Part shown: positions 33,996 to 43,326 of the stretch, piece after piece
How the letters are laid out: every line of letters starts with the position of its first letter
How positions within the stretch are numbered: the first letter of the stretch is position 1
Assembly (NCBI RefSeq): GCF_001676615.1
Contig: NZ_LYXZ01000056.1
Location: forward strand, 1 to 64,000
Reading direction: 5' to 3'
Source: Labrys sp. WJW
GTDB taxonomy: Bacteria > Pseudomonadota > Alphaproteobacteria > Rhizobiales > Labraceae
Length of the DNA stretch: 64,000 bases
Position numbers and translations under genes: made by a program
The notes under the pieces: generated by a model
What the model saw: the letters and a program-made list of their open reading frames with translations, nothing else
The model's database searches: none
Told to the model about the DNA's origin: nothing

Positions 33996-35510
33996 TTATG
34001 GCCGGATGAATTCACGGGCCTCTGCCTCGTGATACGACTTCGTCCCGCGATAATATTGCAAGGATGCGTCGCTCCAGGGCTGATAATCCCACGGCGTGAC
34101 CTTGCCGGTGCTCAGCGCCTTGTAGACGAGGCGGCGCCGGCGTTGGCTGGCGATGATTTCCTGCTTGAGCCTGGGCATGTCCCACCGGCGTTCGACCTCG
34201 GCGAGCATGTCTTGCACCTGGTCCGCATGGCCTGGATCATTCGCCAGGTCATGCACCTCGTCCGGATCGGCTTCCATGTCGAAGAGCTGGGGCGGATCAT
34301 GCTCGACAAAGGTGAATTTGTAGCGCCCCTTGCGCAGCATCACATAGGGGGCGGCCACGCCTTCCGACATCAGTTCGCTGACGGCGATGCGATCGTCGGC
34401 ATCCTTGCCCAGGAGCGGCATGAGGCTCCGGCCATCCGGTCGCTCGGGATAGTCGTTCCACTGCGGACCGGCAGCGATCTCGACCAGGGTCGGTAGGATA
34501 TCGACGAGCGAAGCATTCGCCTTGATACGAGCGCCCGCCGGGACGTTGGGCCCCGACATGAGCAGGGGGACGCGCGACGACCAGTCATAGAAGCTCATCT
34601 TGTACCAGAGCCCGCGCTCCCCCAGCATGTCGCCGTGATCGGCGAGGAAGATCACGATGGTGTCCTTGCCATGCCCGGAGCGGTCGAGCGCATCGAGCAC
34701 CTCGCCGACGCGCTCGTCGAGATAGGACACGCTGCCGTAATAAGCGTGGCGAGCGGTGCGTACATGTTCGTCCCCCACACCGAATTCGCCGCGGTCATAT
34801 TGCTCCCACAGGCGCCGGGAATGGGCGTCCCGCTGGGCCGGGGGAATGAAGGGCACGCGCGGCATGTCGATCTTGTCGTGATCGTAGAGATCCCAGAAGC
34901 GCTTCGGCGTCACATAGGGGTCGTGCGGATGGGTGAAGGAGGCCACGAGCAGGAACGGCCTGTCGTCGCTGTCGCGAGCCTGGTCGAACAGCCAGCGCCG
35001 GGCATTGTGGGCGACTTCCTCGTCATAGTCCTGTTGCAGGGCACGTTCGGCGACGCCAGCGTCACTGACGTTCTTCATGTTGTGGAACCAGTCCATGGTC
35101 CGCCACGGATCGTCCCAGTCGGCGGTCCAGTTGAAGTCGGACGGACAGATATCGGTGGTCACCCGCTCCTCGAAACCGTGGAGCTGGTCGGGCCCGATGA
35201 AATGCATCTTGCCCGACAGGCAGGTCCGGTAGCCGAGCACGCGCAGATAATGGGTGAAGGTGGGAACATCGGATGGGATCTGCGCGGCATTGTCCCAGGC
35301 CTGGATGTTCGAGCATAGCCGTCCGGTCATCAAGGCCAGGCGGGCGGGGGCACAGAGGGGAAAGCTGGAGTAGAAATTGTCGAAGACCGCACCGCCCTTG
35401 GCAATGCGGTCAAGGTTGGGGGTCTTGACGATCGGGTGGCCGTAGACGCCGAGCGCCGGAGCGCCCAGCTGGTCGGCCATCAGAATGAGAATGTTGGGCC
35501 GCCTGCTCAC
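33996..35510 (-). CDS. betC: Choline-sulfatase-type sulfatase
   Basis: A 504-residue type I sulfatase. The formylglycine motif CxPxR is present as FPLCAPARLALMTGR (Cys about residue 54). N-terminal metal ligands are in ILILMADQLG, and the metal/sulfate cluster in DTIVIFLADHGDMLGERGLWYK. The C-terminal end, TPWDYQPWSDASLQYYRG, matches the Choline_sulf_C tail. The GTG at 35510 overlaps the gamma-subunit stop (GTGA). The overall family is choline sulfatase, but it lies in an acetone-carboxylase-type operon with an SDR, not with betA/betB, so the true sulfate ester may differ. Confidence 0.82.
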   Translation of the reverse strand: MSRRPNILILMADQLGAPALGVYGHPIVKTPNLDRIAKGGAVFDNFYSSFPLCAPARLALMTGRLCSNIQAWDNAAQIPSDVPTFTHYLRVLGYRTCLSGKMHFIGPDQLHGFEERVTTDICPSDFNWTADWDDPWRTMDWFHNMKNVSDAGVAERALQQDYDEEVAHNARRWLFDQARDSDDRPFLLVASFTHPHDPYVTPKRFWDLYDHDKIDMPRVPFIPPAQRDAHSRRLWEQYDRGEFGVGDEHVRTARHAYYGSVSYLDERVGEVLDALDRSGHGKDTIVIFLADHGDMLGERGLWYKMSFYDWSSRVPLLMSGPNVPAGARIKANASLVDILPTLVEIAAGPQWNDYPERPDGRSLMPLLGKDADDRIAVSELMSEGVAAPYVMLRKGRYKFTFVEHDPPQLFDMEADPDEVHDLANDPGHADQVQDMLAEVERRWDMPRLKQEIIASQRRRRLVYKALSTGKVTPWDYQPWSDASLQYYRGTKSYHEAEAREFIRP

Positions 35511-36013
35511 CGGTTCCCTCCCTCCGGTTCGAGGGGCTGCTTGAGCCAATCGCGATAGAAGCCTTCGAGGTCCGGCTCGAAATCGTGCACGATGGGATAG
35601 CCCGGGGCAGCCGCCTCGACCTCGTGCAGCGTGCCGCAGGACTGGCAGAGGAACTCGCGGATCTCCATCCATTCCGGATCGGGAATATCGGAGTTGGGGT
35701 AGATCTCGCGCAGGGCCTCCCTGGTCCGGCGCACGCGGATATGGGCGCCGAGCTTCCAGTTCTTCCTGTAGTGCCCGAACTCCTGGCCGCATTCGCATTT
35801 GGTGACGCGGCCATTCGGCGTGTCGGCGATGAAGAGGTGGTCACCGACCGGCAGCAGGATCGGGTCCTTCCAGGCCATCCGCTCCTGCAGGACCTGGACA
35901 TAGGTCTGGAAACGGTCGTCGTCCTTATAGGCGCTCATGATCTGCCGGGTCTGGTGCCAGGGCAGGGTGCCTGCAACGAGTTCGCGAATGGTTTCCTTGG
36001 GATAGCTGGACAT
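35507..36013 (-). CDS. acxC: Acetone carboxylase-type gamma subunit
   Basis: A 168-residue protein, the same length as I recall for Xanthobacter AcxC. Two cysteine pairs, TKCECGQEF and LCQSCGTLHE, form a probable zinc ribbon, and the N-terminus MSSYPKETIRELVAGTLPWHQTR is typical. It starts at the ATG at 36013, 8 bp after the alpha subunit ends. It completes the heterohexameric carboxylase with the two larger subunits. Confidence 0.88.
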   Translation of the reverse strand: MSSYPKETIRELVAGTLPWHQTRQIMSAYKDDDRFQTYVQVLQERMAWKDPILLPVGDHLFIADTPNGRVTKCECGQEFGHYRKNWKLGAHIRVRRTREALREIYPNSDIPDPEWMEIREFLCQSCGTLHEVEAAAPGYPIVHDFEPDLEGFYRDWLKQPLEPEGGNR

Positions 36014-36020
36014 GCTGACC

Positions 36021-38216
36021 TCAGTAGTGAACCGTGAAGGAGGCGTCGAGGCCCCAGAACTTGCGGAAGTCGGCGGCAAAGCGCGGCGAGAGCTTCATCG
36101 CATTGGCGTGCATCTTGGCGACCTCGGGCGCGAAGTCGCTGGCGGCGACGCGCCTGGCCTCCTCGGCGATCCAGGCCGAGACAGGCACGGACGTCGCGAT
36201 GCGTTCGGCCCGCTTCTTCTCGCGCAAGGCGGCGGTGGCGGCGAGATCGGCCTCCAGCCGATCCGTCTGCGGGACTTCTCGGATGACGATGCCGAATACC
36301 TGCTCGGCCGCCTCCGGGGTGAGGAAGCCGTTTTCCACATCCTGTGCGGTCTTGATCGGATCGCGCTCCAGTACGTCGCCGTAACCGCCGCCGCCATTGT
36401 AGGAGTGGGTGAAGATATCGCCGGACTTGTGCGGCGCGGTGATGTAGGGGCCTTCCTCGGTGACGTGCCGGCCCTCGACCAGCTTCTCCAGATCGGAATG
36501 GGCCGGGTCGGTGCCGATGGTATGGGGCAGGGGGCGCTTCTCGGCGATGATCTCCGCGAGATTGGTATCGCGCACGGCCCGGTGCATCTGGCAGGTCGGT
36601 GCGGGATAGCCGCCGCACAGCCCGCCATTGTCGAACACGCGGGAGGAATGCTCGGAGGTGACCAGGCGCAGATGGTTGGACTTGCTCACCAGCCAGGTCG
36701 AGATGAAGGCGCAGCCGCCGCGATATTTGCCGGCGCCTCCGGAGTTGGGCAGGATCGAACGGCCGATATAGAGCATCGGCATGTTCTGTTCCCAGATCTC
36801 GATATTGCCCATGTCGGATTCGGGGTTCCAGCCGACATAGGCGGTGTCGAGCCCGTCCTTGATGGCGAGAGCGCCGGAGCCGGCGGCGGCGCATTCGAAA
36901 TGGGCCATGCCGAACAAAGTGCCATATTGGCTTTCGCCGCCCATCTCGATCATCGGGGAGTTGACCTGGCCGACGAAGACCTCCTCGATGAAGCCCCGGG
37001 CGAGGAAGCCGCGCGAGAGCAGGCGCTGGAACACGCCATAGGCGGGCAGCAGCAGGGCCCAGGAAGTCGCGGTCGCCACCATCTCATTGTCGGGATTGGT
37101 CCAGGTGCCCTTGGGGATCTTCAGCTCGGTGGCGAGCCAGGCGCCGTCATTCACCAGCCCCTCGAAATTCATGTGCTGGGTGAGGGTGACGAACATGCCG
37201 CCATCCATGCCGGCGGGCGTGCAGTTCATCGAATGATAGCCCCAGGGCTGGGTGCCCTCGAAGTCGAGCTTGATCTTGCCCTCGGTGGTGATCTCCATCT
37301 CCACCGGGATGTTGTAGAGCCAGTTGGGATCGGCCAGCGGCTGGAAGCCCGGCTTGCCCTCGGTGACGTGGCCGTAGAAGGTGTGGCCGCGATAGATGCC
37401 GGGCACGGTCAGCTGGCGGGTGCGGGCGAGTTGGCTGATGCGGCCTTCCTCGATGAATTCCTTGGAGACCTGTTTCCAGTAGTCGAGGCCGATCTCGTCG
37501 ACGAGGGCGATGAGGTTTTCGCGCATGTCGATGCAGGAGGCGACCTTGGCCTTCTCGTCGAGCACCCAGTAGATCGGCATGCGCAGATTGCGCTCGCAGC
37601 GGATGACGTAGTCGCGGCGGATCTCGTCGTTCTCGCCGATCTTCTCGGCACAGACGAACAGGCCCTCGGTGAAGCGCTCCTGCGCGAGGCAGACGTCGCC
37701 GCCGGGGGTGATGCCGCCGGCCTCGAGCTCGTGGCAGACGGCGCCGGCCCAGCCGATCAGTTCGCCCGAGTGGAAGATCGGCACCACGTCCATCACGTCG
37801 GGCACCTGGACCGTGCCGATGAAGGCGTCGTTGTTGGCGAAGATGTCGCCCGGGCGAATGCCGGGATTGGCCTCGTAGCCCTCGCGGATCATCCATTTGA
37901 TGAAGCGGCTCATGGTGTGGACATGCACCATGATGCCGTTGGAGAGAGCGATCGCGTCGCCCTCCGGGGTGTAGATGGCCACCACCATCTCGCCGACCTC
38001 GCGCACGCCGGGCGAGGCGGAGATGCGGCGCGCCATTTCACGGGCGGAGACGCAGAAGGCGCGCAGCTTGGTATGCAGGGTCTCGAATTTCAGCGGGTCC
38101 TGCCTGCGCAGCTGCAGTGAGGTGATGCCGTCATAGCAGCCGGTCTCCTCCATCAGCCGCTCGGATTCGAGCATCCTCTCGCGAAGCGGCATGTGGGCTT
38201 TCACGTGATCCAGCAT
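36021..38216 (-). CDS. acxB: Acetone carboxylase-type alpha subunit (hydantoinase B/oxoprolinase family)
   Basis: A 731-residue HyuB-type subunit: LRAFCVSAREMARRISASPG, DIFANNDAFIGTVQVPDVMDV, WAGAVCHELEAGGITPGG, KLDFEGTQPWGYHSMNCTPAGMDGGMF (in parts) and GGAGKYRGGCAFISTWLVS. It is shorter by roughly 45 residues than the Xanthobacter alpha subunit. It lies 18 bp after the beta subunit. The complex would carboxylate acetone or a related ketone at the expense of ATP; acetophenone or another ketone cannot be excluded. Confidence 0.85.
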   Translation of the reverse strand: MLDHVKAHMPLRERMLESERLMEETGCYDGITSLQLRRQDPLKFETLHTKLRAFCVSAREMARRISASPGVREVGEMVVAIYTPEGDAIALSNGIMVHVHTMSRFIKWMIREGYEANPGIRPGDIFANNDAFIGTVQVPDVMDVVPIFHSGELIGWAGAVCHELEAGGITPGGDVCLAQERFTEGLFVCAEKIGENDEIRRDYVIRCERNLRMPIYWVLDEKAKVASCIDMRENLIALVDEIGLDYWKQVSKEFIEEGRISQLARTRQLTVPGIYRGHTFYGHVTEGKPGFQPLADPNWLYNIPVEMEITTEGKIKLDFEGTQPWGYHSMNCTPAGMDGGMFVTLTQHMNFEGLVNDGAWLATELKIPKGTWTNPDNEMVATATSWALLLPAYGVFQRLLSRGFLARGFIEEVFVGQVNSPMIEMGGESQYGTLFGMAHFECAAAGSGALAIKDGLDTAYVGWNPESDMGNIEIWEQNMPMLYIGRSILPNSGGAGKYRGGCAFISTWLVSKSNHLRLVTSEHSSRVFDNGGLCGGYPAPTCQMHRAVRDTNLAEIIAEKRPLPHTIGTDPAHSDLEKLVEGRHVTEEGPYITAPHKSGDIFTHSYNGGGGYGDVLERDPIKTAQDVENGFLTPEAAEQVFGIVIREVPQTDRLEADLAATAALREKKRAERIATSVPVSAWIAEEARRVAASDFAPEVAKMHANAMKLSPRFAADFRKFWGLDASFTVHY

Positions 38217-38234
38217 GGTGTGGTTCCTCTTCGC

Positions 38235-40388
38235 TCAAGCGTGGCGGTAATGCAGGAGGGTCCATTCGTCGACGAAGACGCTGTCACCGGGATGGACCAC
38301 CAGCGTCGTGGCGGGGTGTTCGATGATTGCCGGGCCTGTCACCTCATGGCCGGGCTGCAGATCGTCCATCTCGTAGAGATCGGCCTTGTGCCAGCGCCCG
38401 CCCATATAGGCTTCGCGCCGGCCCTTATGGGCGATGGCCGGATCGGTAGCGCCGAGCGGGCGCTTGATCAGCACCGGCTTGACCTTGTCGGCGGTGGCGA
38501 TCAGGCCGAGTTCCATCACCGAATAGCCGACGGCGCCGTAGCGCGAGACCCGGTGGTTGATCTTGCCGTAGACTATTTCGAAGGCCTCGATGATCCGGCG
38601 CATGTCGTCGGCTGTTTGAGCCTGGTCGAGCGGGGCGGCGACCTCGACGTCCTCGAGCTGGCCGGTGTAGCGCATCATCAGGAAGGGAACGGTGCGGACC
38701 TTCTCGCGCGGATGGCCATCGGCCACCATCTCCGCGATCGCGGCTTCACGAAGTTCCTTCCAGACTCCCGATATGCGCGTGGCATGAGCGGCCAGTTCAT
38801 CCTCGCCGGCGGCACTGGGAATATCGATCTGGGTTGAGATCGAGTGACGGCGCATATAGTCGGCCGTGGTGCAGCCAAAGGCCGAGAAAGCGGCGGCGAA
38901 CTGGAAGGTGATGATGTCGCGGAAACCGATGCCGCGGCTGCAGCCGGCCAGATGCAGCGGTCCGGAACCGCCATAGGAGAGCAAGGTGAACTCGGAGGGG
39001 TGGATGCCCTGGCCGGAGATCACGCGGCGCAACGCATTGTTGGCGTCATCCTCCAGCATGTGGATCATGCCCTCGGCGGCTTCATGCATGGGCACGCCGA
39101 GGACATCGGCGCATTGCTCCTTGAAGGCCCTGGTCGCCTTCTCCACGTCGAGCTTGACCTTGCCGCCGAGGAAGTAATCGGGGTTGAGACGGCCGAGGAT
39201 GGCGTCGCAATCGGCAATGGTCGGGCGGGTGCCGCCCCGGTTGAAGCAGATCGGTCCGGGGTCCGAGCCGGCGCTCTCCGGGCCGAGGCTGATCTTCCGG
39301 GTCAGCGGATCGACCTTGAGGATCATGCCGGCGCCGGCGCCGATGGTGTCGAGATGCAGGGTTGGCACGTTGAGCTTGAACCGGTCCATGATCGGTTCGT
39401 TCTCGATGCGGGTTTGGCCGCGGGTGATCACGCCCATGTCGAAGGAGGTGCCGCCCATGTCCGAGCAGATCAGCGAGTCGTTGCCGATCAGCTTGCCGAC
39501 ATAGGCCGCGCCGAGAATGCCACCGATCGGGCCGGAGATCATGGTCTCGTGCAGGCGGGGATGGTCGATCGAGGTGAGGCCGCCGAAGGAGAGCAGGGTC
39601 TGCACGCGATAACGATAGCCGTGCTTCTTCGAAATGTCCTCGATGCCCTTGAGCTGCCTGCGCCCGCGCGAGGTGGCATAGGCCTCGATCAGCACGGAGT
39701 TGAGGCGCGACTGCTCGCGAATGACCGGGCGCACCTCGTGGCTGGTATAGACCAGGATCTCGGCATTCGCCCTGATGATCTCTTCCCTGGCGATCTCGGC
39801 GATGCGCTTCTCATGCGCCGGATTGACGTGGGAGAACACCGTCATGATGCAGATGGCCTCGACCTGGTCGGCGATCAGCTTGCACACCGCCGCCACGACT
39901 TCGTGCTCGTAAAGCGGGATGATGACATCGCCGAACTGGTCGATGCGCTCGGTGACGCCATGGGTGCGCCGGCGCGGCACCAGGGGATCCGGATGGTGGT
40001 GGGTGATCGCATGCAGGCGGTCGGCATAGGAATAATCCGCCCAGGCCTGCAGCCCGCGACCCATCAGGATCATGTCCTCCAGGCCCTTGGTGGTGATCAG
40101 GCCGAGCTTGCGTCCCGTGCGCGAGAGCAGGGTATTGAGCATGCCGGTGCCGGAATACAGCACCACGTCGATGCCGGAGAACAGGCTCTCCAGCGAGATG
40201 CCCCAAGCCTCGGCCGCATCGGCGGCGGAGGCGATGAAGCCTTCCGATTCATCGCGCGGCGTGGTCGCCGCCTTGCCGATCTTGAAGCGGCCATCGCCGT
40301 CGACCAGGATCGTGTCGGTCATGGTGCCGCCGGCATCGATGCCGACGACGATGGGATTGCCGATTGTCTGCGCGCCTGCCGTTGTCAT
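38235..40388 (-). CDS. acxA: Acetone carboxylase-type beta subunit (hydantoinase A family, ATP-binding)
   Basis: A 717-residue HyuA-type subunit, matching the length I recall for Xanthobacter AcxA. The actin-like ATP-binding fold starts VVGIDAGGTMTDTILVDGDGR; LICSDMGGTSFDMGVITRGQ is the second phosphate loop and SYGGSGPLHLAGCSRGIGF the C-terminal one. The ATG at 40388 is chosen on homology length. First gene of a five-gene operon acxA-acxB-acxC-sulfatase-SDR. The sigma-54 activator acxR that precedes the Xanthobacter operon is not present. Confidence 0.88.
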   Translation of the reverse strand: MTTAGAQTIGNPIVVGIDAGGTMTDTILVDGDGRFKIGKAATTPRDESEGFIASAADAAEAWGISLESLFSGIDVVLYSGTGMLNTLLSRTGRKLGLITTKGLEDMILMGRGLQAWADYSYADRLHAITHHHPDPLVPRRRTHGVTERIDQFGDVIIPLYEHEVVAAVCKLIADQVEAICIMTVFSHVNPAHEKRIAEIAREEIIRANAEILVYTSHEVRPVIREQSRLNSVLIEAYATSRGRRQLKGIEDISKKHGYRYRVQTLLSFGGLTSIDHPRLHETMISGPIGGILGAAYVGKLIGNDSLICSDMGGTSFDMGVITRGQTRIENEPIMDRFKLNVPTLHLDTIGAGAGMILKVDPLTRKISLGPESAGSDPGPICFNRGGTRPTIADCDAILGRLNPDYFLGGKVKLDVEKATRAFKEQCADVLGVPMHEAAEGMIHMLEDDANNALRRVISGQGIHPSEFTLLSYGGSGPLHLAGCSRGIGFRDIITFQFAAAFSAFGCTTADYMRRHSISTQIDIPSAAGEDELAAHATRISGVWKELREAAIAEMVADGHPREKVRTVPFLMMRYTGQLEDVEVAAPLDQAQTADDMRRIIEAFEIVYGKINHRVSRYGAVGYSVMELGLIATADKVKPVLIKRPLGATDPAIAHKGRREAYMGGRWHKADLYEMDDLQPGHEVTGPAIIEHPATTLVVHPGDSVFVDEWTLLHYRHA

Positions 40389-40500
40389 CGCTATTCCCGT
40401 CCCGGATGATGTCGGGGAACAGGCTAGGCGGGAGGCGGCGCGATCCGCCATGTGCCTGCGGTCACTATCCGGGCGGAAGGCGGCAGATATTCGATCTCAA

Positions 40501-41412
40501 CTATCTGTTCTGGTAGATCGCCAGATTTGCATAGGCCGCTGACAACAGGGGTGTTTCCATGCCCGCCTTCTGCGCGCGGGCCAGCAGGTCCCCGATGATC
40601 TGGTCTGCCTCGATCGGCGCGCCCTTCTGCAGATCGCGATACATGGAGGAAGCCATGGCCGAGCCCTTCTGGGTCAGCATCGAGCGTGCCATGTTCAGGA
40701 CGGGCTCGCCTGGTAGCTTGCCCACGGCTTTCACCACGCCGACAACCTCGTCGAAGAAGCGCAGCACGAAGGCCAGGCCGCCCGGTGCCGCCTCTATCTC
40801 GCCCACCGAGCCGCGCATCAGGCAGCAGATGCCGCCAAGGCTGGCGAGCGTGATCCATTTGCCCCACATGTCGCGCTCGATGTCGTCGGAAAGCTTGGCG
40901 TTGAAGCCGGCCCCTTGCATGGCCGCATCGACCGCCTCGATGCGCTCGGAGCGTTCGCCGTTCATCTCGCCATAGATGAGGTTGTGTATGGGCGTGAGCT
41001 GCACGATGCGGTCCTGGTCGTCGATGGCGGCGGCGATCAGGCAGACGCCACCGACGAGGGCCTTCTCGCCGAAGCGGGCCTTGATGACGTCGACATGTCG
41101 CATGCCGTTGAGCACCGGCAGGATCATCGTTCCGGGAGCGATAGCGGGGGCGATATCGTCAAGCGCGGCCTCGAGCCCGTAGGCTTTCACGGTGAGCAGC
41201 ACGAGGTCGTAGGCGCTTGTGATGCTGCCGGTGGTGACGAGCTTTGGCGCCAGCTCGGCATCGCCGAAGGGGCTGACGATCCTGAGGCCTTCCGCCCGCA
41301 GTTTTTCTGCTCGCGCAGGCCGAACCAGGAAGGTGACGTCACGGCCCGCCTGCATCAGCCGGCCGCCAAAATAGCCGCCTGTCGCGCCAGCGCCGACAAC
41401 CAGGATGCGCAT
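40501..41412 (-). CDS. Ketopantoate reductase family (ApbA/PanE-like) oxidoreductase
   Basis: A 303-residue NADPH-dependent reductase with the N-terminal Rossmann motif RILVVGAGATGGYFGGRLMQAG, the ApbA loop VLLTVKAYGLEAALDDIAPAI and C-terminal MWGKWITLASLGGICCLMRGS with the catalytic Lys (GK). The ATG at 41412 follows GGAGGAAC. Paralogues of PanE occur widely and reduce other 2-keto acids; it lies 112 bp upstream of acxA on the same strand and may belong with that cluster. Confidence 0.85.
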   Translation of the reverse strand: MRILVVGAGATGGYFGGRLMQAGRDVTFLVRPARAEKLRAEGLRIVSPFGDAELAPKLVTTGSITSAYDLVLLTVKAYGLEAALDDIAPAIAPGTMILPVLNGMRHVDVIKARFGEKALVGGVCLIAAAIDDQDRIVQLTPIHNLIYGEMNGERSERIEAVDAAMQGAGFNAKLSDDIERDMWGKWITLASLGGICCLMRGSVGEIEAAPGGLAFVLRFFDEVVGVVKAVGKLPGEPVLNMARSMLTQKGSAMASSMYRDLQKGAPIEADQIIGDLLARAQKAGMETPLLSAAYANLAIYQNR

Positions 41413-41497
41413 GGTTCCTCCGCCATTGGATGGCTGTGTTCGAGCTTGAGGAGGTATAGGTCGGCGCTGGATTGCGGACAAGCAAGCTGCGCCTGTC

Positions 41498-41971
41498 CTA
41501 TCCGAATTGTGGCTTGGCCAGCATCAGCCAGAGAATGGCGAGCACGGCGATGAAGGCCGGAAAACCGCAGGAAAACCAGATGCGGAAAAGCCTGTAATAG
41601 CTTGGCGGAAGGGCGGAATTCTCCTGCACGGCCTTCCTGGCGAGATCCCGCATCCTGACCTGAATGACGACGACGGGCAGCCAGAAAAGCCCTGTGAAGA
41701 CATAGAGACCGAGCGACAGCACGATCCAGGGTGAGCTCAATGGCCAGCCGATCTCGTGGGCCAGCAGGGCTCCGGTGACGGGTTGCAGCACCACGGCAGT
41801 GGCTGTGAACAGGAGGTCTGCCGTAACAACGGTGCCGGCGACATGGGCGATCAGCCTGGCGTCGTTGGTGCGATGGGCGACGAGCATGAAGAAGGCGATT
41901 CCCGCTCCCGTGCCTAGCAGCACGGTGGCGCCGATCACATGGAGCCAGAGCAGCAGGTTGGCATAGGTCAT
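41498..41971 (-). CDS. DUF2269 family membrane protein
   Basis: A 157-residue protein with four membrane segments (about residues 5-27, 45-68, 80-102 and 133-152). The N-terminal TYANLLLWLHVIGATVLLGTGAGIAFFM is typical of DUF2269. The function is unknown. It overlaps the epimerase-DoxX gene by 4 bp (ATGA) and is coupled to it. Confidence 0.82.
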   Translation of the reverse strand: MTYANLLLWLHVIGATVLLGTGAGIAFFMLVAHRTNDARLIAHVAGTVVTADLLFTATAVVLQPVTGALLAHEIGWPLSSPWIVLSLGLYVFTGLFWLPVVVIQVRMRDLARKAVQENSALPPSYYRLFRIWFSCGFPAFIAVLAILWLMLAKPQFG

Positions 41972-43260
41972 CGCGCATCCTTGATGGCGAGCGCGACCAG
42001 AGCGAGAACAGCTGCCGGTAGCGTCTTGAGGAAGGGCCCGAGCGGGTCGAGCCAAAGGTCGGGCGTGAACAGGCTGCCGGCGAGGAGATAGGCAAGGGTA
42101 ACGCCGATCATGCCTGATGCAGCGGCTGGCATGGTTCGTCGCCGGAGCATGGCCGCGCCGAGCAGGATGTCGACGATGGCGCCGCTATGCACGAAGAGGG
42201 CCGCAAGTGCCGGCGAAAAGCCCCGCGCCGTCAGCACTGCTTCGGCCTGGTCCGCGGCGATGAGCCCGATCAGGCCCGAAAGCAGCCAGAACAGGCCCAG
42301 CGTCGCGACGATCACCGGCTTGAGCAGGAAGAGGTGCGCGAACCAGCGTTCGCGCACGGTGCCGCCGACGGCTTCTAGGATTTCCGGAAGGGCCTTGAGG
42401 GAACGGCCATTGGCGGCGCCAAGCGGTGTCGGGTCGCCATCGATGCCGGTCAGGATCTGGTCGAGCGAGGTGGTGCGCATGGGCGGGCGCCAACCGAGCA
42501 GGCCCGCGAGGTCGCCAAGCCAAAAGCCGAGGCGAAAGATCCATAGGGGCCAGCAGGCGAAACGGGCGGGCGGCAGGCCAAGCCTGGCTCGTAGCGCGGC
42601 GACGATCTCCCGGAGGCTGTGCGCCCTGTCCTCGACGACATCATAGATACGCCGATGTGGCAGCCGTCCTTCGACCACGGCCAGCGCCGTCGCGGCGACG
42701 TCATCCAGCGCCACGCTACGGATCGACGGCGCCGGCGGCAGCGGAATGAAGCCCGGTAGGCTGGCGAGCGCATGCAGCAGGGCGCTGCCGCCATAGACCG
42801 AAGAGCCCAGCACCAGGCCGGGGCGCAGGATGGTCCAGTCGAGCGACGAGCCCTCCAGCGCCTCGTCGGCAATGCCCTTGCTGCGCATGAACACGGTGGC
42901 GGCATCCGGCGAGGCGCCGACAGCGGAGATCTGGACGAAGCGTTTCACGCCGGCCTGCTCGCAGGCCTCGAAAAGGGCGACCATGGCGAGCGATTGGGTC
43001 ACCATGACGTCGTCGCCGGGGCCGCCCTGCAGCACGCCGGCGGCATTGATCACAGCGTCGATGTCTTTGAGGAGCGGGCGCCAGGCCTCGGCACTGACGA
43101 GATCCCCGAGGTCATGCTGAAGCCAGCGCACACGAGGTTCGCGCAGACGGGCCTGATGCACGGAACGACCGAGACCCGTGACCTCGTGACCGGCCGCCAG
43201 CAGGGCCGAAACGATGGCCGAGCCGATCAGACCGTAACCGCCGGGAACGAGAATGCGCAT
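41968..43260 (-). CDS. NAD(P)-dependent epimerase fused to a DoxX-like membrane domain
   Basis: A 430-residue two-domain protein. Residues 1-300 are an atypical extended SDR/NmrA-like fold (RILVPGGYGLIGSAIVSALLAAGHEV, VINAAGVLQGG, FVQISAVGASP). Residues about 305-430 contain four membrane segments of the DoxX-like type (LFLLKPVIVATLGLFWLLSGLI, VHSGAIVDILLGAAML, GMIGVTLAYLLAGSLF, LPAAVLALVALAI). The fusion is known in proteobacteria, function uncertain. It is followed by DUF2269 and preceded by a WYL regulator on the same strand with a 66-bp gap. Confidence 0.88.
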   Translation of the reverse strand: MRILVPGGYGLIGSAIVSALLAAGHEVTGLGRSVHQARLREPRVRWLQHDLGDLVSAEAWRPLLKDIDAVINAAGVLQGGPGDDVMVTQSLAMVALFEACEQAGVKRFVQISAVGASPDAATVFMRSKGIADEALEGSSLDWTILRPGLVLGSSVYGGSALLHALASLPGFIPLPPAPSIRSVALDDVAATALAVVEGRLPHRRIYDVVEDRAHSLREIVAALRARLGLPPARFACWPLWIFRLGFWLGDLAGLLGWRPPMRTTSLDQILTGIDGDPTPLGAANGRSLKALPEILEAVGGTVRERWFAHLFLLKPVIVATLGLFWLLSGLIGLIAADQAEAVLTARGFSPALAALFVHSGAIVDILLGAAMLRRRTMPAAASGMIGVTLAYLLAGSLFTPDLWLDPLGPFLKTLPAAVLALVALAIKDAR

Positions 43261-43326
43261 GAGGGCCGTTTGCCCGGTTTGCCGTGGCGAGGCAAGGAAG
43301 AAGAAGGGCTGGTACGGAGTAGGGCG

